DNA of 64,000 nucleotides from NCBI RefSeq assembly GCF_000614545.1, contig NZ_BAKW01000017.1:22884-86883 (forward strand), read 5' to 3'. Both the position numbers and the translations under genes were made by a program. Of this stretch, positions 29,056 to 37,763 are shown piece by piece. Source of the stretch: Asaia platycodi JCM 25414 (lineage in GTDB: Bacteria > Pseudomonadota > Alphaproteobacteria > Acetobacterales > Acetobacteraceae). The notes beneath the pieces are model-generated. The model did no database searches. It was not told the DNA's origin and was given only the letters and a program-made list of their open reading frames with translations. Each line of letters begins with the position of its first letter. Positions within the stretch are counted from its first letter, which is position 1.

Positions 29056-30327
29056 GAGCGGCGTCGGATCGAGCTGCCTGTCGGCGAGGAAGAGCGTCTG
29101 GAGCAGAACATTGGCTCCGGCTGCGATGTCCTCACGCGTGGCAGATTCACTCTCATTGTGGCTGATCCCCCCGGCACAGGGGACGAAGATCATCGTGGTG
29201 GGCACGATGCGGGCCAGGTAGGCAGCGTCATGCCCTGCCCCCGAGGTGATCTCTCGCGCCGGCAGATGCTGGCTTCGGGCTGAAAAGGACACGGCGTCGA
29301 TCAGGCGCTGGTCGAAATGCACGGCTGGCGAATCCCAGATTTCACGAATGCCGATGCTGACGCCGTATTCGCGAGACAATACGCCGGCGCGCTCGCGAAA
29401 GCTGTTTTCCATCGCAATCACCACGTCGTCATTCGGGTCGCGCAGATCGACGCTGAACGTGACCTCACCGGGAATGGTGTTGCGGCTGTTGGGCTTGACC
29501 ATCACCATGCCGACCGTACCGACAGCATGAGGCGGGCGATTGAGCGCGATTTCCTGCACGCTTGCCATCAGGCGCGAGGCTGCCTGGAGCGCATCTGCAC
29601 GCATGATCATCGGGGTGGTGCCAGCGTGGGAGTCGCGCCCGGTGACGGTAACCTCGTACCAGCGCATGCCCTGAACGCCTGTTACGACGCCAATCGTGCA
29701 ATGTTCGGCCTCAAGCACCGGTCCTTGCTCGATATGCAGTTCGAGATAGGCTGCGAGGGGATGGGCCCCACAAGGCTCGCTGCCTGCAGAGTCGATGGTG
29801 GCAAGTGCGGTATCGAAGCGTGTGCCTTCGGCATCAAGGCGGCTTTTGGCGAAATCGGGTGTGAAGATCTTTGCGAAAACCCCAGAACTCAGCATGGCAG
29901 GGGCGAAGCGCGCGCCTTCTTCATTGGTCCAGTTGACGATCTCGACGGGGTGGCGCAGGCGGCGACCGCTTTCTTTCAGCGCGCGCAGAACCGCAATTCC
30001 CCCCAACACGCCGATAATGCCATCGAATTTGCCGCCCGTAGGCTGGGTGTCGAGATGGCTGCCTATGGCAATGGGATCGAGATCCGGCTCAGTGCCTTCA
30101 AGGCGCGCAAACTGGTTGCCCATGTCATCTGTCGTCAAACTGGCGCCCAGAGCCTTGATGGTGTGAGCAAACCAGTCTCGCACCTGACGGTCTTCCTCAC
30201 TCAGGGCGAGGCGACAGATCCCTCCCTTCTCAGTGGCACCGAAACGCGCCGTCTCCATGATGTCTTCCCACAGAGCGTCTGAATCGATGGCGCTGTTGCC
30301 CATGAGAGGGTGGTTCTGATCCGTCAT
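29044..30327 (-). CDS. M20 Zn-dependent amidohydrolase (beta-ureidopropionase / allantoate amidohydrolase type)
   Basis: An intact 427-residue enzyme of the HyuC/AmaB/AllC group of M20 peptidases, which split N-carbamoyl or ureido bonds. Metal ligands are visible in GSHLDTQPTGGKFDG, WTNEEGARF, ELHIEQGPVLE, GAGHDAAYL and GISHNESE. The start ATG 30327 has AGGAAGGA upstream. The DTQPTGG form of the first motif is, as I remember it, more like beta-ureidopropionases and L-carbamoylases than AllC. The transaminase next door fits beta-ureidopropionase, while the allantoinase 7 kb away fits allantoate amidohydrolase (HpxK role). Both remain open. Confidence 0.85.
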   Translation of the reverse strand: MTDQNHPLMGNSAIDSDALWEDIMETARFGATEKGGICRLALSEEDRQVRDWFAHTIKALGASLTTDDMGNQFARLEGTEPDLDPIAIGSHLDTQPTGGKFDGIIGVLGGIAVLRALKESGRRLRHPVEIVNWTNEEGARFAPAMLSSGVFAKIFTPDFAKSRLDAEGTRFDTALATIDSAGSEPCGAHPLAAYLELHIEQGPVLEAEHCTIGVVTGVQGMRWYEVTVTGRDSHAGTTPMIMRADALQAASRLMASVQEIALNRPPHAVGTVGMVMVKPNSRNTIPGEVTFSVDLRDPNDDVVIAMENSFRERAGVLSREYGVSIGIREIWDSPAVHFDQRLIDAVSFSARSQHLPAREITSGAGHDAAYLARIVPTTMIFVPCAGGISHNESESATREDIAAGANVLLQTLFLADRQLDPTPLSGD

Positions 30328-30548
30328 GTCGTGATCCTTCCTCGATCCTCTTGTCGCGTTTTCCGCTAGCACCCTGCTTCCCGGCAGGCACTTCCGATCC
30401 TGACAGTGCAGCAGGTGAAACATGCGATAGTTGTCTGGAGCATATCTCACCGACGCGAACGAACAACCGGGAGAAATATTTGGCGGACACGACGAAAGCG
30501 TGAGCGGCGGATAAGAAGATCTCGCCAACCGGGCAGTGCCTGCGTTTT

Positions 30549-31371
30549 ATGACGTCTTGCTGGCCCGCTTGGACAGGCCATTGCGCGGCGCGTTGGGGCT
30601 GACAGGCCTATCCTTCTCGCCGATATCAATGAAGCAACGGCGAAAGCCGCGGCGGAAACCTTCCTCGATGCCGGGTTTCGGACGAGTATTGCCTTGCTGG
30701 ATATCGCTTCGCGCAGGTCGATTGAGGCGCTCGTTGCGGCTGCCGGCGCCATAGGGCCTGTCATGGGCCTTGTTCACGCCGCGGGTGTGTCTCCTTCGAT
30801 GGCCTCGCCCGAGATCATTCCTCGTGTCGATCTTTACGGTACGACTGTGCTGCTTGAAACATTTGGCGCCGTGATCGCGCGGCGGGGCGGGGGGTGTCAT
30901 CGCGTCCCAATCCGGCCATCGCCTCGGTGCGCTGACCGCTAAGGAAGACGCCGCCCTAGCATTGCCGCCCAGCGAGGCACCTTTATCGCTTCCTCTCCTG
31001 GCGCCCGACAAGATCACTGGCTCGCTCCATGCCTATCAGCTGTCCAAACGCGCCAATGTGCTGCGTGTGAAGGGGGAGGCGCCGCGCTGCGGCAAACGTG
31101 GCGCGCGGATCAATGCGATCAGCCCCGGTATCGTCATCACCCCTCTTGCGCGAAACGAGCTGTCTGGCCCGCACGCAGCTTACTATAGCAACTTACTATA
31201 ACCGCATGATCGAAAGCAGTCCGGTGGGTCGCGCCGGTACTCCAGACGAGGTCGGCGCGATGGAAGGGATGCTGATGGGATCTGACGGTGCCTTTATAAA
31301 CCGACAGTGATTTCCTCATGGATGGTGGCGTCACGGCGTCGTGGTTCTTTGGCGACCTCAAGCCAGAGTAG
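30549..31371 (+). CDS. SDR-family oxidoreductase (three frame breaks and a 13-bp duplication)
   Basis: A short-chain dehydrogenase seen in pieces across three frames. The order is AGPLGQAIARRVGADRP (NAD(P) loop), LLADINEATAKAAAE, GLVHAAGVSPS (NAG-like motif), IASQSGHRLGALTA, HAYQLSKRANVL (YxxxK catalytic pair), ARINAISPGIVITPLA, GRAGTPDEVG and FLMDGGVTASWFFGDL at the end. Breaks lie near 30555, 30888 and 31302 (small indels) and at 31179-31200 (13-bp duplication). Without these it would be about 275 residues. The N-terminus is uncertain. It is divergent from the M20 gene. Substrate unknown; because of the duplication, a true null is possible. Confidence 0.65.
31179..31200 (+). repeat. 13-bp-period tandem duplication inside the SDR gene
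   Basis: CTTACTATA occurs at 31179-31187 and again at 31192-31200, 13 bases apart. Removing 13 bases restores the reading AAYYNRMIESSP in the SDR, which is broken as read. This differs from the single-base losses elsewhere in the window. Confidence 0.7.
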
Positions 31372-31567
31372 CTCCTCGCCCAAAAAGGAACCAACCGTTT
31401 AAAAAAAAGCATCTGTTCAAAATGCCTGCCGTCGCGTGGGCTCTGGGCAGCGGCGACAATAGCTTTTCTGATCACCTGCGCTTCGGTCTTTCCAAGCGCG
31501 CGTAGGCCGTGATTTGGGTTGCGCGCTCAGATTGTAGAGTAAGTGGCGCGCGCGTGCCCGGTCGCTG

Positions 31568-32170
31568 TCATGAACCGCGACGCAGGACGAGTGAGAGGAT
31601 GGTCTCGGCTGCGATGGCAAAATCACTCTCATCCAATGTTTCTTTTTCGAGCAGCGCCGTCACCTGGGGTTGCATGTCGGCGTACCACTGGGTCATGGCC
31701 CAGAGACAGAACAGAAAATGGGTTGGATCCCCTTTTGGTATTTCCCCACGCTCCATCCAGAGTTCGAAGGTTTTTCTGAAAGGGCGGATTGCGTCGCGAA
31801 GCGTGGTCGAAAGGTAGTCGCCGAGGTAACGTGCGCCGCCGAGGATTTCGTGAGCGAATAGTCTGGAGGCATGCGGATTGCTGCGCGAAAAGGCGAGTTT
31901 GGACAGGACATAGCCGCGCAAGGCGGTATCTGCGGAGAAGTCGGCGCGAAGCCAGGTCTCACAGTCACTAAGCCACTCCTGCACGGTCAGATGCAGTACT
32001 TTCTGATAAAGTATTTCCTTGGTACAGAAATAGTAATGGATATTAGCCTTCGGAATACCGGCCTCACGTGCAACGGCTGCGATGCTGGCTCCGCTGAAAC
32101 CATGTTCAGAAAAGATTTTCTGTGCCGCTTCCAATATGGTGACGACTGCTATTTCGCGCGGGACGCCCAA
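31568..32170 (-). CDS. TetR-family regulator, RutR/YcdC-like
   Basis: A 200-residue regulator. Its TetR helix-turn-helix reads ILEAAQKIFSEHGFSG and SIAAVAREAGIPKANIHYYF. The ligand domain resembles the YcdC/RutR C-terminal family: SNPHASRLFAHEILGGARYLG, LWMERGEI and DPTHFLFCLWAMTQWYAD. RutR senses uracil and controls pyrimidine and purine use in E. coli. The start is TTG 32170, set by CAGGAG six bases upstream. It is divergent from the phosphatase-led purine operon, and the palindrome at 32369-32382 is a likely binding site. Role as nucleobase-responsive repressor is inferred. Confidence 0.85.
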   Translation of the reverse strand: MGVPREIAVVTILEAAQKIFSEHGFSGASIAAVAREAGIPKANIHYYFCTKEILYQKVLHLTVQEWLSDCETWLRADFSADTALRGYVLSKLAFSRSNPHASRLFAHEILGGARYLGDYLSTTLRDAIRPFRKTFELWMERGEIPKGDPTHFLFCLWAMTQWYADMQPQVTALLEKETLDESDFAIAAETILSLVLRRGS

Positions 32171-32491
32171 AACAAACTCCTGATATCGATGAAACCTGAG
32201 ATTTGCGGATAGTTCGTCGGAAAAAATTTTTCAAGTAGTTGCAAAGCTATTCGTAAATATTTTTGTTGATCGACATTACACGTGTTTGCGATTGTCCATG
32301 TAAGCGTAAGTTATCATTAGTCAGTTTTTCTGTTTCATTTAACAACTTCATTGTTGGTGCAGGACAAACTTTGTATACAAAGGATGATCATTTTTCGCGG
32401 GCTGATGAAGAGCAAGGTTGCGCTCGCTGCTCCGGAAAGCAAAGATACGGATGAGACCTTAAAAGATCGCTATGAAGGAGTTGTTCATCAC
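32171..32491. promoter_or_regulatory. AT-rich divergent control region of the nucleobase operon
   Basis: This 321-bp AT-rich region separates the RutR-like gene from the phosphatase start. It contains A/T tracts around 32220-32235 and 32260-32270 and the perfect palindrome at 32369-32382. Promoters for both directions are expected here, but I could not fix -35/-10 pairs. Confidence 0.5.
32369..32382. promoter_or_regulatory. Perfect 14-bp palindrome, candidate TetR operator
   Basis: CTTTGTATACAAAG is its own reverse complement. It lies between the divergent RutR-like repressor and the operon it probably controls. TetR-family dimers bind such short palindromes. It is not the E. coli RutR consensus (TTGACCA/TGGTCAA), so specificity would differ. 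Confidence 0.5.
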
Positions 32492-33232
32492 GTGAGTTGC
32501 GCGACAGTTCAATTGTGCCGGTCGGCATTCAGCAGGCGGTTTTTTTTATGCAGGGGTGCGCTTGTCGTAACTTTGCTTTGCGCTTCGGCGCTGATGCCTT
32601 TCAGTGTTGCACTGGCGGTCCCGGTGAATGTCGGTGATGCCGCAGCTGCGGCAACCGCCTATCACAACAGCGGTGCTTATGAGCGCGAGTTCACCTCCGT
32701 GATCCAGGAAGCCTCCGAATGGGTACGTCTGCGGGCTGCCCATGTCAGCAGGCCTGCCCTTGTTCTCGACATTGACGAAACATCGCTCTCGAACTGGCCT
32801 GAAATGGCGGCCAACCAGTTCGCCTATTTCCGTGAAGGTCGTTGCGATACGTTGCCTAAAGGGCCTTGCGGCGTAGAGGCGTGGGAGCAGAGCGCAAAGG
32901 CCGAGGCCTTTGCCTCCACTCTCGCGCTCTATACGATGGCGAAACAGCAGAGCGTTGCCGTGTTTTTCGTAACCGGACGTTATGAGCATGAGCGGAGCGA
33001 AACGGCCCATAATCTCGAGGCGGCCGGCTATCGCAACTGGGCCGGGCTGGTTTTGCGACCCGACGGCAGCCACACGCCTTCGGCGTCGGATTACAAGAGT
33101 GCGGCGCGCCAGAAGATCGAGCAGGACGGTTACCACATCATCGCCAATATCGGAGATCAGCCCTCGGATCTTGTCGGTGGGCATGCCGAACGCGGTTTCC
33201 TTCTTCCCAATCCTTTCTATCGGGTGCCCTGA
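32492..33232 (+). CDS. Secreted HAD acid phosphatase (class B / P4-like)
   Basis: A 246-residue exported phosphatase of the Acid_phosphat_B/HAD family. A signal segment (GALVVTLLCASALMPFSVALA) precedes the mature protein. HAD motifs are ALVLDIDETSLSN (nucleophile DxDET), FFVTGRYEHE (motif II) and IANIGDQPSDLVGG (motif IV). Relatives remove phosphate from nucleotides in the periplasm, which would fit a purine-use operon by releasing nucleosides. The start GTG 32492 follows AAGGAG at distance 11; the open frame extends to 32351. The oxidoreductase starts 1 bp after its stop. Confidence 0.85.
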   Translation: MSCATVQLCRSAFSRRFFLCRGALVVTLLCASALMPFSVALAVPVNVGDAAAAATAYHNSGAYEREFTSVIQEASEWVRLRAAHVSRPALVLDIDETSLSNWPEMAANQFAYFREGRCDTLPKGPCGVEAWEQSAKAEAFASTLALYTMAKQQSVAVFFVTGRYEHERSETAHNLEAAGYRNWAGLVLRPDGSHTPSASDYKSAARQKIEQDGYHIIANIGDQPSDLVGGHAERGFLLPNPFYRVP

Positions 33233-33233
33233 T

Positions 33234-34675
33234 ATGCAGAACGACGCGCTCAAAGATCTAGCCAGACAGGTTCATGACGATCTCGAAAGAATCGCTTATG
33301 CCTCAGGGCCATGGGTTTCATCGGTTCTGACTCATCATGGTGAGCCGGTTCTGGATGTTGCCGTGATAGGTGGTGGTCAGGGCGGTCTGGCTACCAGCTT
33401 TGCCCTGCGTCGTATCGGCGTGCATAACGTCAGGGTGTTCGAGCGTGCTCAGCACGGCAAGGCCGGCCCCTGGGTGACGTTTGCCCGCATGATCACCTTG
33501 CGTACGCCCAAGCATGTGACCGGCCCCGATCTGGGCATCCCGTCACTGACGCCGCGTTCGTGGTTCGAAGCACGCTACGGAAAGGACGCCTGGGTCTCGC
33601 TCGACAAAATCGATCGGCGCGACTGGCAGGCCTATCTCGACTGGTATCGTGATACGCTGGCCTTGCCCGTGCAGCATGATCGTGAACTGGTCGATGTCGT
33701 CTGGCAGGACGGGCTGTTGCATTTGAGTTTTCGTGCGCAGGACGGTGAAACGAGCCGTGTCTGGGCCCGCCGTATCGTCTTGGCGACCGGCATCGAGGGC
33801 AGCGGGTCGTGGCATGTGCCTGAATTCATTCGTGAGTCCGTGCCTGGTCATCTTTACGCTCATACACACCAGGAAATCGACTTCGAGGCACTGCGTGGCA
33901 AGCGGGTCGGTGTGCTTGGCGGGGGCGCCTCAGCCTTCGACAATGCAGCAACGGCGTTGGAAGCCGGGGCGCAGTCGGTTGCCGTCTGCATCCGTCGCAA
34001 GACATTGCCGCGCATCAATCCCTATCGCTGGATGGAAAATGCCGGCTTTCTCGGCCATTTTCCATCACTGCCGGATCTGACACGCTGGCGCTTCATGCGT
34101 CGCATCTTCGACCTCAACCAGCCCCCGCCGCAGGACACCTTCTGGCGGTGCAGCCGGCATGACGGATTCAGTTTTCACGGCGACACGCCGTGGCTCGATG
34201 CCCGGTGCGAAGGGGAAACCGTGATTGTGAAAACGCCCTATGGCGAGAAGATATTCGATTTTCTGATCATCGGTACAGGCTTCGTGATCGATTTCAGCAA
34301 GCGCCCCGAGACCGCGTCTTTTGCACCCAATATTGCGCTATGGGGCGATCGTTTTGCGGCGCCAGAGGGGGAGGGAAGCGCCGTGCTCGATTCCTATCCC
34401 TATCTAAGCAGCAGAGTCAGTTCTTGCCCCGCGATGCGGCGCACCCCGATGCCGCGATGCTGGGTGCGATCTATAATTTCACCTTTGCGGCCACGCCGAG
34501 CATGGGGCTTTCGGGCGCGTCGATCAGCGGTATGCGCTACGGCGTTGACCGGCTTGCCCGTGCGATCGCCTGCGATCTCTTCGTGCAGGATGGCGAAAAA
34601 CATCTTGAGAGCCTGCTTTCCTATGATGCTGAAGAACTGGTCAGTCTTGGAAGGCAGAATGAGGAGCAGGCATGA
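33234..34675 (+). CDS. FAD/NAD(P)-dependent oxidoreductase of unknown substrate (one frameshift)
   Basis: A two-nucleotide-binding flavoprotein with a first GxGxxG in AVIGGGQGGLATSFAL (FAD, about residue 43) and a second in VGVLGGGASAFDNAAT (NAD(P), about residue 225). In between is the ATG-like RRIVLATGIEGSGSW. The layout is that of flavin monooxygenases and related reductases, not of the single-domain HpxO class. Frame is lost near 34412; one added base gives QFLPRDAAHPDAAM and 480 residues. It sits first after the phosphatase in a chain of 4-bp-overlapping purine genes. As no urate-oxidising enzyme is seen, urate hydroxylation is a testable guess. Confidence 0.75.
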
Positions 34676-34845
34676 CACCGGAGGAACAACTTGCAGCGCG
34701 CGCTGCCGCGCTCGACCTGAACGTTCCGGAAGAATATCGTTCCGAGATTATGCGTAATCTGGCACTTATCGGGCAGTATGAGGCGTTGATAATGACGGTC
34801 GATCTGCCGGAGAGGCTTGAGCCCGCTTTCGAGTATCATCCGTGA
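34672..34845 (+). CDS. hpxX: AtzG-like small subunit (DUF4089, HpxX type)
   Basis: A 57-residue protein, too short for most gene callers, beginning MTPEEQLAARAAAL and containing DLNVPEEYRSEIMRNLALIG. This matches the DUF4089/AtzG pattern of a small helical partner of AtzE-type amidases. The start overlaps the oxidoreductase stop (ATGA) and the end overlaps the amidase start (GTGA), so the three are coupled. In known systems AtzG is needed for a stable, active AtzE; in Klebsiella the equivalent pair is hpxXY. Symbol given by order and size, not by search. Confidence 0.8.
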   Translation: MTPEEQLAARAAALDLNVPEEYRSEIMRNLALIGQYEALIMTVDLPERLEPAFEYHP

Positions 34846-36167
34846 GAGCGATAGAGCTTGCGCGCGCGATCAGGGCAGGAGAACGCTCGGCTGTCTCCGT
34901 GATCGAGACCTGTCTCGACCGCGTGACGGCGCGTGACGCTGCGTTGAACGCTGTCACGCGTCTCCTGGCAGAGAGAGCTCTTGGTCAGGCGAGTCTTATC
35001 GATTCAGTTGTGGGCAGCGGGGGCGATCCCGGGCCGTTGGCCGGTGTGCCTTTTGGCATCAAGGATCTGTTCGATGTCGAAGGGCTGGTGACGACGGCGG
35101 GATCGCGTGTACTGGCGAACGAGCCCCCGGCAACGCTTGATGCGCCACTGGTGTGCCGTCTTGTCGAGGCCGGGGCAATCCCGCTGGCTACCACCAATAT
35201 GGACGAATTCGCCTACGGCTTTGCGACCGATAATGCGCATTATGGCCTGACGCGTAACCCGCATGATACCACCCGTCTTGCAGGCGGCTCTTCAGGCGGG
35301 TCGGCAGCCGGTGTCGCTGCAGGGTATTTTCCGCTTTCGCTTGGTTCTGACACGAATGGCTCCATCCGCGTCCCGGCCTCGCTATGCGGCGTCTGGGGAC
35401 TGCGCGCAACGCAGAACCGCCTGCCAACCGAAGGATCTTTTCCTTTCGTGGCGAGTCTCGATACGGTCGGGCCTTTTACCGCCAGTGCCGCCGATATGCG
35501 TGTTGTGGTGGAAGTGCTGACCGGCGAAACGCTCGCTCGGGTCGAGACGGATGGGCTGCGTCTGGGGCGGCTCGGTGGCTGGTTTGCCACCGATCTCTCC
35601 CCGGAAATGGGAGCAGCACTTGATGGGTTTTGTCGCGCTCTGGATGTTCAGCGCGAAATTCGACTGCCCGATGTCGCGGCGGCGCGTGCGGCCGCTTTCG
35701 TGATCAGTGCGTCGGAAGGAGGAGCGCTGCATCTCGACCGGCTGCGACGTCAGGCGGCACTTTATGATCCGGCAGTGCGTGATCGCCTTCTCGCCGGGGC
35801 GCTGGTTCCGGCGCCGAATGTGTTCAGGGCGCATAAATTGCGTCGCTGGTTCCGGGCACGCATGCACGAGGCTTTCGATACTGCCGATCTCCTGATCGCG
35901 CCCGCTGTCGTCGGGGAGGCCCCGCGTATCGAGGCTCCGGTTCTCGTGATTGGCGGAAAGCCCGTTCCGGCACGGGCCAATCTTGGCCTTTATACCCAGC
36001 CTCTCACATTGGCTGGATTCCCGGTTCTCACTGCGCCGCTCGCGGTCGACGGGTTGCCGCTCGGCGTCCAGATCGTTGCGCCGCCGGGACGCGAAGACCG
36101 GCTGATCGCCTTTGGTGAGGCTCTTGAGCGATCGGGTCTGGCCCTCGCACGAATTCTGGAGGATTGA
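34842..36167 (+). CDS. hpxY: AtzE-like amidase-signature hydrolase (HpxY type)
   Basis: An intact 441-residue amidase-signature enzyme. The catalytic Lys is in GVPFGIKDLFDVEG (about residue 77); the cis-Ser and nucleophile Ser lie in LAGGSSGGSAAGVAAG, followed by SLGSDTNGSIRVPA. AtzE-type members hydrolyse small amide/ureide acids such as 1-carboxybiuret. In hpx clusters the homologue works on oxalurate-derived compounds. The GTG start lies inside the AtzG stop, and the last bases run into the next start (TGATG). Function in purine catabolism follows from context. Confidence 0.87.
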   Translation: MRAIELARAIRAGERSAVSVIETCLDRVTARDAALNAVTRLLAERALGQASLIDSVVGSGGDPGPLAGVPFGIKDLFDVEGLVTTAGSRVLANEPPATLDAPLVCRLVEAGAIPLATTNMDEFAYGFATDNAHYGLTRNPHDTTRLAGGSSGGSAAGVAAGYFPLSLGSDTNGSIRVPASLCGVWGLRATQNRLPTEGSFPFVASLDTVGPFTASAADMRVVVEVLTGETLARVETDGLRLGRLGGWFATDLSPEMGAALDGFCRALDVQREIRLPDVAAARAAAFVISASEGGALHLDRLRRQAALYDPAVRDRLLAGALVPAPNVFRAHKLRRWFRARMHEAFDTADLLIAPAVVGEAPRIEAPVLVIGGKPVPARANLGLYTQPLTLAGFPVLTAPLAVDGLPLGVQIVAPPGREDRLIAFGEALERSGLALARILED

Positions 36168-37743
36168 TGCTTTTCAGTGCGCGCTCCCGCAGGGGAATGG
36201 TGACGGCTCCGCATCATCTTGCCGCTCAGGCGGGAAGGGATATTCTCAAATCGGGCGGCAATGCTGTCGAGGCGGCGGTTGCCGTCGCGGCGACGCTCTC
36301 GGTCGTCTATCCGCATATGACCGGGCTTGGCGGAGACGGGTTCTGGATCATCCGCAGGCCCGACGGGGCCATGAGGGCGATCGATGCCTGTGGCCGACTG
36401 GCCCAGAACGCAACACCCTCGCTTTATCGCGGTCTTGACGCGGTGCCGTGGCGCGGCGGTCTGGCCGCCAATACGGTGGCCGGTACGGTCGCCGGATGGA
36501 GTCAGGCGCTCAATTATGCAGGGGGAAGCCTGCCGCTCACGACGCTTCTGGCCGATGCGATCGATCATGCCGAGCACGGCATGGTGGTGACCGAGAGTAT
36601 GGCCGGGCTCATGGCCGCGCATCTCGATGTGCTGAGCTACATGCCCAATTTCAGCGCGCTGTTTCTGCCGTCCGGCGACATGCCGATAGCAGGGAGTGTT
36701 CATCGCAATCCGGCGCTGGCGCGCACACTCAGGCGTCTTGCCACGGCAGGGTTGGGCGATTTCTATCATGCAAACTTGCCGATCTGATTGCGTCGGAACT
36801 CGCTTCCTGCGGTTCGCCTGTCGGGCTTGACGATCTGAACCATCATGAAGCGGTGGTCTCGGCGCCGCTTGAGACGCAGCTGCATCACGGTCAGTTCTTC
36901 AACGTCAATCCACCGACGCAGGGTGCGGCTTCCCTGCTCATTCTGGCCCTTGCCGAGAGGCTCGGAGTAAAGGGCGCCGATACGGTCGAGGATATTCATC
37001 GCTGGGTAGAAGCCACCAAGGCTGCCTTCATCTGGCGTGACCACGAGATCGCCGATCCGGCGATCATGGGTGTATCGCCTCAGGCGCTGCTTTCAGACAG
37101 CGCCGCCCTCGATGCCATGGCGGCGGGAATCGAGCTCGACCGTGCGGCGCCCTGGCCTCATCCTGTGCAGCAGGGCGATACGACCTGGTTTGGCGTGATG
37201 GATGCCGAAGGCTGGGCGGTCAGCATGATCCAGAGTCTCTATTTCGAATTCGGCTCCGGGGTCGTGCTGCCTGAGACCGGGCTGGTCTGGCAGAATCGCG
37301 GGTCGAGTTTCGATCTCAGGCCGGGGCGTCTGCGCAGTCTCGTGCCCGGTCGCAAACCGTTCCATACGCTCAACCCCGCCATGGCCGCGCTCAACGATGG
37401 CAGTCTGCTGTCTTACGGTACGATGGGCGGTGAGGGGCAGCCCCAGACGCAGGCGGCCATCGTGGCGCGCAATGTCATTGCCGGTCTCGGTTTGCAGGAG
37501 GCCATCACGGCACCGCGCTGGCTGCTGGGACGCACCTGGGGCGAGACCACAACCACGCTTAAGATGGAAACACGTTTTGCTCCCGAACTGCTCGAAGGGC
37601 TGCGCGAACTGGGGCACGACGTCGAGACTCTTACGGCTTTTGCCACGGCCATGGGTCATGCCGGGGCCATTCGGCGTTATGAGGACGGCACGATGGAAGG
37701 CGCCACCGACCCGCGTAGCGATGGCGGCGTTGCAGCGCTTTGA
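36167..37743 (+). CDS. hpxW: Gamma-glutamyltransferase-like Ntn hydrolase, oxamate amidohydrolase type (one frameshift)
   Basis: A member of the gamma-glutamyltransferase superfamily. It shows MVTAPHHLAAQAGRDIL, GGNAVEAAVAVAATL and HMTGLGGDGFW in the large part. After a frame break near 36771 (one base restores FYHAKLADLIAS) the small part begins at QGDTTWFGVMD, where the second Thr of DTT is the likely self-cleaving nucleophile, followed by MIQSLYFEFGSGVV. The restored length is 525 residues. In Klebsiella the enzyme in this position, HpxW, hydrolyses oxamate to oxalate and ammonia. The ATG start overlaps the amidase stop by one base. Confidence 0.8.
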
Positions 37744-37763
37744 GCCCGATGAGAGATAGAGGC

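Noticed and set aside
29317..30282. Plus-strand frame of 321 codons opposite the M20 hydrolase
   Set aside because: It is a shadow frame; the minus strand carries all metal-ligand motifs.
31179..31200. Attachment site or insertion-sequence target duplication
   Set aside because: The repeats are adjacent with nothing inserted between them, and no transposase or integrase is near.
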